Assembly (NCBI RefSeq): GCF_014725735.1
Contig: NZ_CP061368.1
Coordinates: forward strand, 1,503,225 to 1,567,224
Reading direction: 5' to 3'
Length of the DNA: 64,000 nucleotides
Origin: Wenzhouxiangella sp. AB-CW3
Lineage (GTDB): Bacteria > Pseudomonadota > Gammaproteobacteria > Xanthomonadales > Wenzhouxiangellaceae
Numbering within the stretch: position 1 is the stretch's first letter; the number at the start of each line of letters is the position of its first letter. Positions 49,600 through 59,345 of this stretch are shown here, piece by piece. Under the pieces are notes generated by a model. It was not told the DNA's origin. It saw nothing but the letters and a program-made list of their open reading frames with translations, and ran no database searches. The position numbers were made by a program, and so were the translations under genes.

Positions 49600-52500
49600 A
49601 TGAGTCACAAGGACAGTCGCAAGCAGGAGTTGCTTGAGGGGATTCACGACCGGGTATTCGAATCGACCGGGCGTGACGAGGTGGCAGCGGAGTTTGCCCG
49701 TCGCATGTTGCGGCGGATCCCCCTGGATGAGCTCGAGGAGATCGGAGCCGACAACCTGGCGGTGATGGCCGGCGAGTACCTGGAGTTTGCCCGCCGGCGG
49801 GTGCCTGGCGACATCAACCTTCGTGTCTACAACCCCGACCCCGAGCAGCATGGCTGGCATTCCTCGCGGACGATTATCGAAATCGTCAACGACGACATGC
49901 CCTTCCTGGTCGATTCGGTGGTGCTGGCGCTTTCGGAGCTGGGGATCTCGGTTCGATTGGTGATCCATCCGGTCATGCGCATCGAGCGCGATCCGGGCGG
50001 GCACTTGATGCGGCTCGTGCCCGAAGGCGACGAGAGTACCGGCCAGCAGGAATCGCTGATGCATTTGCAGGTCGAGCACCAGCGGTTTCCTGAGATCCTG
50101 GCGCGGATCGAGGAGCGGGTGCGGCTGGCCCTGGCCGATGTGCGCCGGGCGGTGAATGACTGGCAGCCGATGCTGGCGCAGGCCCGGGAGATTGCCGAGG
50201 AACTGGAGCGTACGCATCCGCAGATGAGCGAGGGAGCGCTGGAGGAAACCCGCGACTTCTTCGAGTGGCTGGCCAGCGATCACTTTACGTTTCTGGGCTA
50301 TCGCGAGTACGTCATTGAGGACGGCCAGGACGGGCGCGTGCTGCGGGCGATTCCCGAAAGCGGGCTGGGCATCATGCATACCTCGCATCGCGAGGCGCCG
50401 GTGCGTTCGCTCAAGGACCTGTCGCATGGCAGCGAGTCGACTTCGCCGGACGATCCGATCATCATCACCAAGACCAACGCCAGCTCCACGGTTCACCGGG
50501 CCGGCTACATGGACTACATCTCGGTGCTGTACTTTGACGACGACGGCAACGTGTCGGGCGAGAAGCGCCTGATCGGCCTGTTTACCTCTGGCGCCTATAT
50601 CCGTCGTTGCCAGGATACGCCGCTGGTCAGGCGCAAAGTCCAGAAGGTGTTGAAGCTTTCCGGGCTGCAGGCCAACAGTCATGCCGGCAAGGCCTTGCTG
50701 CACATCCTCGAGACCCTGCCGCGAGACGAGCTGTTCCAGGCCTCCAGCGAGGAGCTGCTTGAACTGGGTAGCGGTGTGCTGGACCTGCAGGAGCGCGCGC
50801 AGACGCGGCTGTTCATTCGCCGTGAGCGATTCGGCCGCTTCTTTTCGTGCATGGTGTTCATCCCGCGCGATCGATTCAATACCGAGAATCGCGAGAAGAT
50901 CCAGCAGATCATCAAGCGGTCTCTGAAAGGCGAGCGGCTGGATTTCGCCGTGCAGGTAGGAGAATCCAAGCTGGCCCGGGTGCAGTTGATTGTCCGGCCG
51001 CGCAGCGGGGAGTCGGTTGATTTCGATATCGACGACATCGAGCGCAAGATCAAGCAGGCCATCCGGTCGTGGAGCGATGAGCTGACCGATTGCCTTGTGC
51101 GTGAGCACGGCGAGGATCAGGGCGTGGAACTGGCTCGGCGTTATGCCCGCGCCTTTCCGGCCTCCTACATGGAAGACATTTCGCCGCACGTGGCCAGTTT
51201 CGACGTGGCCAATATCGCACGCTTGCGCGACCTTGACGACTTGCGCATGAGTCTGTACCGGCCACGCAAGCGTCATACCGGGATCCTGCGCTTCAAGCTG
51301 TTCCGCCACGGCTCACCATTGCCGCTGAGCGACGTGTTGCCCATGCTGGAGAACCTGGGGATGCGCATCGTGTCCGAGCGCCCCTACGAGTTGCGCATGG
51401 GTAGTGGCCACAGTGTCTGGATCCAGGATTTCGACATGAAGCCGCCGGGAGAGGCCGAGGTGGATCTGGACCGGGTGCGCGACAAGTTCCAGGAGGCGTT
51501 CGAGCAGACTTGGCGTCGTCGCTGCGAGAATGACGGCTTCAACCGCCTGGTGATGCTGGCCCGGATTGACTGGCGCCAGGTCAACGTGTTGAGAGCCTGT
51601 TGCAAGTACCTTCTGCAGACCGGCATGCCGTTTTCCCAGACCTACATGGAGCAGACGCTTTCGGCCTGGCCGCTGATCGCACGGTTGCTGGTGGAGTATT
51701 TCGAGGCCCGCTTCGACCCAGCTCGTGCCGAGGAGAGCAAGCAGCAGAAGGCGGCGGCCCGTCGTGACCTGGAGCAGCAATGCCAGGTCCTGGCCGAGGG
51801 GATCGAGGATGAAGTGCTCCGGGAGTTTCTCGGCGAAGTCTGCCAGGCGCGTGAGAGCGATGGCGACGAGACCGAGGGCGAGGTGCTGCGCAAGGCCATT
51901 CTCAGGGCACTGAACGCCGTGAGTTCGGCCGATCAGGATCGAATCCTGCGCGGTTTCTGCGATCTGGTGCGCGCCATGCTGCGCACCAATGCCTATCAGT
52001 CCAATCGCCGTGGCGGGCATGCCGAGTATCTCAGTTTCAAGCTGGATTCCGGACGTGTGCCCGACTTGCCGCAGCCGCGCCCGTATCGCGAGATCTGGGT
52101 GTATTCGCCGCGCATGGAGGGTATTCACCTGCGTGGCGGAAAGGTCGCTCGCGGCGGCTTGCGCTGGTCGGACCGGCGCGAGGACTTCCGTACCGAGGTG
52201 CTGGGCCTGCTGCGGGCCCAGAACGTAAAGAACACCATGATCGTGCCGGTGGGCGCCAAGGGTGGCTTCGTGGCCAAGCAGCTACCCGAGGGTGAGGACC
52301 GCGATGCCATGATGGCCGAGGTGGTGCACTGCTACCGCTCGTTCATCAACGGCATGCTCGATATTACCGACAACCTCGACGGTGAAAGGGTACTGCCGCC
52401 TTCGCAGGTGGTTCGCAAGGACGATGACGACCCGTACCTGGTCGTGGCCGCCGACAAGGGCACGGCCACGTTTTCCGATATTGCCAACGCGGTGTCGGCC

Positions 52501-54552
52501 GAGCACGACTTCTGGCTGGGTGATGCCTTCGCATCGGGCGGGTCCAATGGCTACGACCACAAGAAGATGGGCATTACCGCCCGGGGTGCCTGGGAGTCGG
52601 TCAAGCGGCATTTCCGTGAGCTGGGGCTGAACACGCAGGAAGAGGATTTCAGCGTGGTCGGAATCGGCGACATGGGCGGGGATGTGTTCGGCAACGGGAT
52701 GTTGCTGTCCAGGCACATTCGTCTCAAGGCCGCGTTCAATCACATGCATATCTTTCTCGACCCCGATCCGGACCCGGAAGCCAGTTTTGCCGAACGACGG
52801 CGCCTGTTCGAAAAGGACCGCTCGACCTGGGCGGACTACGACGAGCAACTGATTTCGAAAGGCGGCGGGGTGTTCTCGCGTCAGGCCAAGTCGATTGAGT
52901 TGTCCGACGAGGTCCGCGAATGGCTGGGGCTGGAGGCGGAGTCGCTGGCACCGCATGAATTGATTCGCGAGTTGCTCAAGGCCCCGGTCGACCTGTTGTG
53001 GAATGGCGGTATCGGCACTTACGTGAAGGGCGAGCATGAAGCCCATGCCGATGTGGGCGACCTGGCCAACAACCTGGTGCGCGTCAACGGCAATGACCTG
53101 CAATGCCGTGTCGTGGGCGAGGGCGGCAACCTGGGTCTGACTCAGCTCGGGCGGATCGAGTACGCCATGAACGGCGGGCGCATCAACACCGACTTTATCG
53201 ACAACTCGGCCGGTGTCGACTGCTCCGATCACGAGGTCAATATCAAGATCCTGCTGAACCTGGCCGTCGAGCGCGGCCAGCTTGATCTGACCGAGCGCAA
53301 CCGACTGCTGGAGTCGATGACCGAGGAAGTCAGCGGCCTGGTGCTCCGTTCCAATTACCTGCAGAACCAGGCGTTGAGCATGATGGAGGCGCTGACCCGG
53401 GATCGACTGGGTGCCGAAGCGCACTTTGTGGCCATGCTGGAGCGCCAGGGAGTGCTCGACCGCGACCTGGAGCAACTGCCCGATGAAGAAGAGTTGCGCG
53501 AGCGAGTGGCCCGCGGACAGGGTCTGACCCGACCGGAGCTGTCCCTGCTGCTGTCCTATGCCAAGATCCGGCTCTACGAAGAACTGCTTGATTCGGATGT
53601 GCCCGAGGATCCGTATCTTTCGCGCGAACTCAAGGACTACTTCCCCGGGCCTCTGCGTGAACGCTTCGCGGAGTTGATGCCTGAACACCGGCTGTGGCGC
53701 GAGATCATCGCCACCCGCGTGACCAACAGCATCGTCAACCGCATGAGTGCTCCCTTTGCCATGCGGATCAAGGAAGATACCGGCGCCAGTTCGGCCACGG
53801 TGGCCAAGGCCTACACGGTGGCCCGTGAGATTTTCGAAGCACGGGTTTTCTGGAAGCAGATCGAATCGCTGGACAACCAGGTGCCGGCTGCCCGGCAGGT
53901 CGAGGCATTGCAGGAGATGTGGAACCTGCTGCGCCAGGTCACCCGTCGCCTGATTACCCTGCCGGGTGGATACGGTATCGATATTTCCAGCCGTGTCGAG
54001 CGCTTCGCGCCGGGTATTCGGGAATACCGCAAGGTGCTGCCGAAACTGCTGATGGGCGATCTGCGTGAGTCGCTGGAGGAGCGCTGCGAGGAGCTGGTGA
54101 CCGATGGCTTCCCGCGTGAGCTGGCCCTGGAAGTGGCCACGCTGCGCTACGTGTATTCGGCGCTGGATATCGTCGACGAGGCGCGTCTCCAGGAGATGAA
54201 GGTCGAGGATGTGTCTCGTATCTACTTCCTGCTGTTCGACCGCTTGTGCCTGAAATGGCTGCGAGGCCAGGTCGAAAGCCTGCCGGTGGAGCGTCAGTGG
54301 CATGCCCATGCCCGCGGGCACCTGCGCGACGACCTGTACCGTCATCACCGCGAGTTGACCCGTCGTATCCTCAACGAAACCGGCGATCAGGAGGAGCCGG
54401 TGGAGGCCTGGTTCCAACGCCACGAGAACGAATCCGAGCGAGTCTCGATCATGCTCGAAGAGATGCGCAATACATCGAGTTCGCACGATTTTGCCGTGTT
54501 GCAGGTGGCCATCAATGCACTGGGCCAGTTGATGCACTCGACTTCGGACTGA
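49600..54552 (+). CDS. gdhB: NAD-specific glutamate dehydrogenase (large type)
   Basis: This 1650-aa protein belongs to the ~180-kDa class of NAD-dependent glutamate dehydrogenases, which convert glutamate to 2-oxoglutarate and ammonia. The N-terminal half holds the regulatory ACT-like regions. The catalytic core includes LRGGKVARGGLRWSDRREDFRTEVLGL, VPVGAKGGFVAKQLP and VVAADKGTATFSDIAN near residues 845-960, then VVGIGDMGGDVFGNGML (NAD-binding). The length matches the class and no disruption is seen. It is followed after 4 nt by nadK, so an NAD(P)-linked operon is plausible. Confidence 0.96.
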   Translation: MSHKDSRKQELLEGIHDRVFESTGRDEVAAEFARRMLRRIPLDELEEIGADNLAVMAGEYLEFARRRVPGDINLRVYNPDPEQHGWHSSRTIIEIVNDDMPFLVDSVVLALSELGISVRLVIHPVMRIERDPGGHLMRLVPEGDESTGQQESLMHLQVEHQRFPEILARIEERVRLALADVRRAVNDWQPMLAQAREIAEELERTHPQMSEGALEETRDFFEWLASDHFTFLGYREYVIEDGQDGRVLRAIPESGLGIMHTSHREAPVRSLKDLSHGSESTSPDDPIIITKTNASSTVHRAGYMDYISVLYFDDDGNVSGEKRLIGLFTSGAYIRRCQDTPLVRRKVQKVLKLSGLQANSHAGKALLHILETLPRDELFQASSEELLELGSGVLDLQERAQTRLFIRRERFGRFFSCMVFIPRDRFNTENREKIQQIIKRSLKGERLDFAVQVGESKLARVQLIVRPRSGESVDFDIDDIERKIKQAIRSWSDELTDCLVREHGEDQGVELARRYARAFPASYMEDISPHVASFDVANIARLRDLDDLRMSLYRPRKRHTGILRFKLFRHGSPLPLSDVLPMLENLGMRIVSERPYELRMGSGHSVWIQDFDMKPPGEAEVDLDRVRDKFQEAFEQTWRRRCENDGFNRLVMLARIDWRQVNVLRACCKYLLQTGMPFSQTYMEQTLSAWPLIARLLVEYFEARFDPARAEESKQQKAAARRDLEQQCQVLAEGIEDEVLREFLGEVCQARESDGDETEGEVLRKAILRALNAVSSADQDRILRGFCDLVRAMLRTNAYQSNRRGGHAEYLSFKLDSGRVPDLPQPRPYREIWVYSPRMEGIHLRGGKVARGGLRWSDRREDFRTEVLGLLRAQNVKNTMIVPVGAKGGFVAKQLPEGEDRDAMMAEVVHCYRSFINGMLDITDNLDGERVLPPSQVVRKDDDDPYLVVAADKGTATFSDIANAVSAEHDFWLGDAFASGGSNGYDHKKMGITARGAWESVKRHFRELGLNTQEEDFSVVGIGDMGGDVFGNGMLLSRHIRLKAAFNHMHIFLDPDPDPEASFAERRRLFEKDRSTWADYDEQLISKGGGVFSRQAKSIELSDEVREWLGLEAESLAPHELIRELLKAPVDLLWNGGIGTYVKGEHEAHADVGDLANNLVRVNGNDLQCRVVGEGGNLGLTQLGRIEYAMNGGRINTDFIDNSAGVDCSDHEVNIKILLNLAVERGQLDLTERNRLLESMTEEVSGLVLRSNYLQNQALSMMEALTRDRLGAEAHFVAMLERQGVLDRDLEQLPDEEELRERVARGQGLTRPELSLLLSYAKIRLYEELLDSDVPEDPYLSRELKDYFPGPLRERFAELMPEHRLWREIIATRVTNSIVNRMSAPFAMRIKEDTGASSATVAKAYTVAREIFEARVFWKQIESLDNQVPAARQVEALQEMWNLLRQVTRRLITLPGGYGIDISSRVERFAPGIREYRKVLPKLLMGDLRESLEERCEELVTDGFPRELALEVATLRYVYSALDIVDEARLQEMKVEDVSRIYFLLFDRLCLKWLRGQVESLPVERQWHAHARGHLRDDLYRHHRELTRRILNETGDQEEPVEAWFQRHENESERVSIMLEEMRNTSSSHDFAVLQVAINALGQLMHSTSD

Positions 54553-54556
54553 ACGC

Positions 54557-55327
54557 ATGAATGACCGCCTGGCGATGGCCGTCGTGGCCAGCGAGCACCC
54601 CGGCTCGCGCGAGGCGGCCGCCGAGTTGTGCCGACGTTACGGCGAGGTCGGCATCGACGAGTCCGAGGTGGTCGTGGTGCTGGGAGGTGATGGTTTCATG
54701 CTGCACACCCTGCATGAGAATGTCGATCGAGATGTGCCGGTTTTTGGCATGCGCCTGGGCGAAGTGGGGTTCCTGATGAACCGCTATTCGCCCGACGACT
54801 TGCCGGAGCGGGTTGCAGCGGCGCGCGAGGTGACGCTGCATCCGCTCGAAATGATTGCAACCACGGCCAGCGGCCAGCAGCATAGGGCGGTGGCCATCAA
54901 CGAGGTCGCGCTGCTGCGCCAGACCAATCAGGCCGCTCACATCCGCATCCTCATCAACGGCAGGGAGCGGATTGCCCGGCTGGTTTCGGATGGCGTGCTG
55001 GTGGCCACGGCGGCCGGGTCCACGGCCTACAACCTGTCGGCCCATGGTCCGATTCTGCCGCTGGGTACCGATGCGGTCGTGCTGACCCCCATCAGCCCGT
55101 TCCGTCCGCGGCGCTGGCAGGGCGCCATTCTGCCGGCTTCGGCCGAAGTTCGTTTCGAGGTGCTCCAGCCCGAGCGCCGTCCGGTCAGTGCCACTGCCGA
55201 CTATGACGAGGTGCGCAACGTGGTGCAGGTCGATGTGCGCCAGAACACTACTGCCACTCATCGCCTGCTGTTCGACCCCGAGCATTCCCTGGAAGAGCGC
55301 ATTTTGTCTGAACAGTTTTTCCAGTGA
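54557..55327 (+). CDS. nadK: NAD kinase
   Basis: NadK phosphorylates NAD to NADP. The 256-aa protein has the GGDG motif in VVVVLGGDGFMLHTL near residue 43, the substrate-binding NEVALLR, and the conserved DGVLVATAAGSTAYNLSAHGPILPLG near residue 145, with PISPFRPRRW following. It is slightly short, lacking the usual N-terminal helix, as is typical of a subgroup. It lies 4 nt after the glutamate dehydrogenase gene and ends inside the next promoter region. Confidence 0.94.
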   Translation: MNDRLAMAVVASEHPGSREAAAELCRRYGEVGIDESEVVVVLGGDGFMLHTLHENVDRDVPVFGMRLGEVGFLMNRYSPDDLPERVAAAREVTLHPLEMIATTASGQQHRAVAINEVALLRQTNQAAHIRILINGRERIARLVSDGVLVATAAGSTAYNLSAHGPILPLGTDAVVLTPISPFRPRRWQGAILPASAEVRFEVLQPERRPVSATADYDEVRNVVQVDVRQNTTATHRLLFDPEHSLEERILSEQFFQ

Positions 55328-55344
55328 TCGGGCCTCCGTATAAT
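55317..55344 (+). promoter_or_regulatory. Possible promoter for the TolB-like/amidohydrolase gene
   Basis: TATAAT at 55339-55344 is a perfect -10, and TTTTCC 16 bp upstream is a poor -35. It overlaps the end of nadK and lies 40 bp before the ATG at 55384. Confidence 0.5.
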
Positions 55345-55383
55345 GGCTCGGATTTCCAACCTACCCTCAGGAGACGCTCACCT

Positions 55384-58300
55384 ATGCGAGCCCCACTGTT
55401 TCTGATTTTGCTGGCCTTCCTCGCTCAGCCGCTGATGGCCGAGGAGTCGGGCAACGGCAATGACGACCCCTACGCGGACTGGTCGGTCACCGACCCCCCC
55501 GGTAACTGGGAAACCATCACCATCGACACCCGTGAAGTGACGTGGTCTGACGTGGATGTCAGCCCGGATGGCGATTCCCTGATTTTCCACATGCTGGGCG
55601 ACATTTACCGGGTCAGCATCGATGGCGGCGAGGCCGAGGCCCTGACCGACGATCTGGCCTGGAATTTCCAGCCGCGCTACAGCCCTGACGGGCGTTCGAT
55701 CGCCTTCATTTCCGATCGTGACGGCGCCGAGAACATCTGGATCATGGATGCCGATGGCGGCAATCTTGAACAGGTCAGCGAGGAGCGCGATCACCTGCTG
55801 CACAACCCGGCGTGGTCGCCCGATGGAGACTATATCGCGGCGCGCAAAGGGTACGTTTCGCAACGCTCCATTCCGGCCGGCTCGATCTGGATGTACCACC
55901 GCGGCGGCGGCAGTGGCGTGATGCTGGTCGACCTTCCGCATGGTGAGCAGTCGCAGAAGAACATCGCCGAGCCGTATTTTTCCCGCGCTGGACGCTATGT
56001 CTATTTCAGCCAGGACATCACCCCGGGTCGGGTGTGGGAATACAATCGCGATGCCAACGAAGGCATTTTCGCGATTCGGCGCCTGGATCGGGAAACCGGA
56101 GAGACCGAGAACGTGGTCTCCGGCCCCGGCGGGGCCGTGCGGCCGGTGCTCTCGCCCGATGGCACGCAACTGGCCTTTGTGCGTCGCAACCCGACCGAGT
56201 TGTCTTCGCGCCTGATGGTCAAGGACCTGGAGTCCGGCATCGAGCGCACCCTGTTTACCGGCCTGGAGCGTGACAAGCAGGAAACCTCCGGCGACATGGG
56301 CAATTTCCCGGCCTTTTCCTGGCACCCGGATGGTCAGTCCATCATTGCCTGGACCGGTGGCAAGTTCCATCGTATCGGTACCGACGGCTCGCACAGCGAG
56401 ATCGAGGTACACGTACAGGCCGAGAAGCAGGTCAGGCCGGCCTTGCAGCGCGATGTCGAGGTGTCGCCCGATACCTTCGATATCAAGATGGCCCGCTGGA
56501 CGCAGGTCAGCCCCGATGGTCGATATGCCATCTACCAGGCCATGGGGTATTTGTGGCTGCACGACCTGGAACGCGATCGTCGTTCGCGCCTGACTTCGCA
56601 GACCGATCACTGGGAGTTCTACCCTTCGTTCTCGCCGGATTCGCGCCACGTGGTCTACACCACCTGGGATGACGAGGAACTGGGTTCGGTACGCATCGAA
56701 CCGGTGGGCCGTGGCCGTGGCCGCACGCTGACCACCGAGCCGGGGCACTATGTCGAGCCGGCGTTTTCGCCCGATGGAAAGCAGGTGGTATTCCGTCGCA
56801 CCGGCGGTGGCTACCTGACTTCACCGGCCTGGTCGGAGCGCACCGGCCTGTATCGCGTACCAGCCGATGGCGGCGAGATGGTGCGTGTGCATGATTCCGG
56901 CGCGAACCCGCAGTTTTCGGCCGACAGCGAGCGCATCCTGTTTTCCACCCGCTCCGATCTGGCCCTGGTGCTCAACAGTGTCAATCTCGACGGCCATGAC
57001 CATCGCGAGCACCTCCGGGGCGACTGGGTCACCGGTTACCAGGTGTCACCCGATGGTCGCTGGGTGGCGTTTACCGAGCACTACAACGTCTACATCGCGC
57101 CGTTTTTCCCGGCCGGCCGCACGGTCAACCTCAACGCCAACCAGCGCGCCTTCCCGGTCCGCCAGGTCTCGGCACGCGGCGGTGAACACGTGCATTTCGT
57201 CAATGACAGCACCACGCTGGCCTGGTCGCACGGGGCCACGCTGTACCAGCGCGACCTGCACGATGCCTTTGCCTTTCTCGAAGGCGCGCCCGATGAACTG
57301 CCCGAGCCTGAAACCGAAGGGGTGCGTCTGGGCTTCGAGGTTGAAAGCGACCGTCATGACGGCCGCATTGCCCTGGTCGGCGCCCGCGTCGTGACCATGC
57401 GCGATGCCCAGGAGACTCGCGAGGTGATCGAAGACGGCGTGGTGCTGGTCGACGGGCATCGCATTGCCGCGGTCGGCAGCCGCGACGAGGTCGAGATTCC
57501 GCGTGGCTACGAGGTCTTCGAGATGGGTGGCAAGACCATTGTCCCGGGCCTGTTCGACGCCCATGCTCACGGCCCAATGAGCGCCCAGCAGTTGACACCG
57601 CAGCAGAACTGGTCGCAGATCGCCAACCTGGCCTACGGGGTGACGAGTATTCACGACCCGTCCAACGACAATGCAGCGATCTTCTCCATGGCCGAGCTGC
57701 AGCGCGCCGGCAAGGTGCTGGCACCGCGCATCTGGTCGACCGGGCGCATTCTGTACGGTGCGCTGTCTCCCGGTGCCACGGCCAAGATCGATTCCTATGA
57801 CGATGCCGAGTTCCATGTGCGCCGTCACAAGGAGCTGGGCGCGATCTCGGTCAAGAGCTACAACTACCTGCGTCGCGATCAGCGCCAGCAGGTCATCGAG
57901 GCGGGCCACAATCTCGACATCATGGTGGTGCCCGAAGGCGGCATGCGCCTGGAACAGAACCTCAACCAGATCATCGATGGCCACACGGGCATCGAGCACA
58001 GCCTGTCGGTCAAGCGGACCTATGACGACATGCGCCAGTTGTGGAGTCAGACCGATGTGGTCTATTCACCCACCTTCGTGGTGGCCTATGGCGGCATGAT
58101 GGGCGAGGAGTACTTCTATGACCGCCACGAAGTCTGGAAGAACGAGCGCCTGCTCAACTTCGTGCCGAAGTTCCTGGTCTATCCGCGTTCCATTCGCCGG
58201 CCGACTGCCCCGGACGAGTTGTACAACCACGTCGCCGTGGCCGAGGGAGCGAAGGTGCTCAACGAGCTGGGTGTGCCGGTGGTGATCGGTGCTCACGGTC

Positions 58301-58689
58301 AGTTGGCCGGCCTGGCCGCGCACTGGGAGATGTGGATCATGGTGCAGGGCGGATTCACGCCCTGGGAAGCCCTGCGCGGCGCGACCATCGATGGAGCGCG
58401 CTACTTCGGCATGGATGCCGACATCGGCTCCATCGAGGAAGGCAAGCTGGCCGACCTGGTGGTGATCGATGGCGACGTGCTCGATGATATCGAGCAGAGC
58501 CAGAACGTGGTCTGGACCATGCTCAATGGCCGTCTCTACGATGCCTCGAACATGAACCAGGTCGCACCCGAGCAGGTCGAGCGGGCGCCGTTCTTCTTCG
58601 AGCAGGAGGGTGGAGACGCCTGGATCCCCGAGACCATGAAGCATATCCACCAGCTCGGCGTCGACCATGGCTGGAAGTGCCGGCACTGA
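55384..58689 (+). CDS. Secreted TolB-like beta-propeller / amidohydrolase fusion protein
   Basis: This ~1101-aa protein has a signal peptide (APLFLILLAFLAQPLMAEE). Residues ~30-600 contain TolB/WD40-like repeats (DGDSLIFHMLGDIYRVSIDGG; FSPDGKQVVFRRTGGG), followed by an amidohydrolase domain (~660-1090). That domain has the metal-binding TIVPGLFDAHAHGPM (HxH), a Lys region SVKSYNYLRRDQ, and the C-terminal GSIEEGKLADLVVIDGDVL. Proteins of this layout occur in many gammaproteobacteria; the substrate is unknown, with peptide or amide hydrolysis likely. I chose ATG 55384 because CAGGAG precedes it and a signal peptide follows. Confidence 0.9.
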   Translation: MRAPLFLILLAFLAQPLMAEESGNGNDDPYADWSVTDPPGNWETITIDTREVTWSDVDVSPDGDSLIFHMLGDIYRVSIDGGEAEALTDDLAWNFQPRYSPDGRSIAFISDRDGAENIWIMDADGGNLEQVSEERDHLLHNPAWSPDGDYIAARKGYVSQRSIPAGSIWMYHRGGGSGVMLVDLPHGEQSQKNIAEPYFSRAGRYVYFSQDITPGRVWEYNRDANEGIFAIRRLDRETGETENVVSGPGGAVRPVLSPDGTQLAFVRRNPTELSSRLMVKDLESGIERTLFTGLERDKQETSGDMGNFPAFSWHPDGQSIIAWTGGKFHRIGTDGSHSEIEVHVQAEKQVRPALQRDVEVSPDTFDIKMARWTQVSPDGRYAIYQAMGYLWLHDLERDRRSRLTSQTDHWEFYPSFSPDSRHVVYTTWDDEELGSVRIEPVGRGRGRTLTTEPGHYVEPAFSPDGKQVVFRRTGGGYLTSPAWSERTGLYRVPADGGEMVRVHDSGANPQFSADSERILFSTRSDLALVLNSVNLDGHDHREHLRGDWVTGYQVSPDGRWVAFTEHYNVYIAPFFPAGRTVNLNANQRAFPVRQVSARGGEHVHFVNDSTTLAWSHGATLYQRDLHDAFAFLEGAPDELPEPETEGVRLGFEVESDRHDGRIALVGARVVTMRDAQETREVIEDGVVLVDGHRIAAVGSRDEVEIPRGYEVFEMGGKTIVPGLFDAHAHGPMSAQQLTPQQNWSQIANLAYGVTSIHDPSNDNAAIFSMAELQRAGKVLAPRIWSTGRILYGALSPGATAKIDSYDDAEFHVRRHKELGAISVKSYNYLRRDQRQQVIEAGHNLDIMVVPEGGMRLEQNLNQIIDGHTGIEHSLSVKRTYDDMRQLWSQTDVVYSPTFVVAYGGMMGEEYFYDRHEVWKNERLLNFVPKFLVYPRSIRRPTAPDELYNHVAVAEGAKVLNELGVPVVIGAHGQLAGLAAHWEMWIMVQGGFTPWEALRGATIDGARYFGMDADIGSIEEGKLADLVVIDGDVLDDIEQSQNVVWTMLNGRLYDASNMNQVAPEQVERAPFFFEQEGGDAWIPETMKHIHQLGVDHGWKCRH

Positions 58690-58720
58690 GCTGGGTAGAC
58701 CATCACGATGGGCAAAAAGC

Positions 58721-58752
58721 AAAAAGGCCCTGCCGTCTGGCAGGGCCTTTTT
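58721..58752 (+). terminator. Bidirectional rho-independent terminator
   Basis: AAAAAGGCCCTGCC - GTCT - GGCAGGGCCTTTTT is a perfect 14-bp stem with A and T runs on the two sides. It serves the convergent genes ending at 58689 (+) and 58782 (-). Confidence 0.95.
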
Positions 58753-58781
58753 CGTTCAGGGGGGGCTGAGGAGCAGAGCGG

Positions 58782-59270
58782 TTAGCGCTGGCGAGAACGA
58801 GACTGCCGGCGCCTCTCAGCAGCTCTCTCGATGATCTCCTCGCCGGTCATGCCGTCCAGTGACCGGAACAGCGCTTCGGCCCCGCCCCATCCTTCGGGAG
58901 AGTTCATTTGCAGGTCACGGATGGCAGAATCGAGTTGCTGATACTGTTCATCTGTCGAGTCCGAGGCAATCAGCTCTAGGCTCTGTTGGAAAGCCTCAGG
59001 AGAACTGCCATCGACGATCATGGTCAGCCCATGCCCGTCCACTTCGGCGGCTCCCTGCAAATGTGGCAGTCGCCTCGGGTCCGCGTCGGTTGTCCTGGTG
59101 GGTTCTTGTGGTTCCTGTTCGCTTCTTCGGCGAACCTCGCGGCGGGGCTGTTGTTCGGTTTGCTCCGCGGCCGGTGCCGTTTCGACTTCGTTGGCGGCTT
59201 CGTCTTGGTCGTCGGATCCGCAGCCGACCAGGAAGAAGGTGGCGGCAATTGGAACAATCAACTTTTTCAC
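58782..59270 (-). CDS. Putative lipoprotein
   Basis: Starting at GTG 59270 (GGAG 6 nt upstream) the protein begins KKLIVPIAATFFLVGCGS, a signal with lipobox LVGC, so Cys would be lipidated. A linker of ~50 residues rich in Glu, Gln, Arg and Pro follows. The small C-terminal domain (~70-162) includes VDGSSPEAFQQSLELIA and ALFRSLDGMTGEEII, resembling a small domain seen in other short gammaproteobacterial lipoproteins. Its function is unknown. An in-frame ATG at 59282 is the alternative start. Confidence 0.8.
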   Translation of the reverse strand: MKKLIVPIAATFFLVGCGSDDQDEAANEVETAPAAEQTEQQPRREVRRRSEQEPQEPTRTTDADPRRLPHLQGAAEVDGHGLTMIVDGSSPEAFQQSLELIASDSTDEQYQQLDSAIRDLQMNSPEGWGGAEALFRSLDGMTGEEIIERAAERRRQSRSRQR

Positions 59271-59345
59271 GTTGGACTCCATCTTGATTGGGTTTGAAGA
59301 ATGTGAATGACGTCGCCTTAGACGCATTCGGGCCGGGACGGTTCC

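Noticed and set aside
49537-54558. Long open frames on the reverse strand opposite the glutamate dehydrogenase gene (for example 52282-54558)
   Set aside because: They are antisense shadows in GC-rich coding sequence. Their proteins have no recognisable domains, while the + strand encodes a full-length known enzyme.
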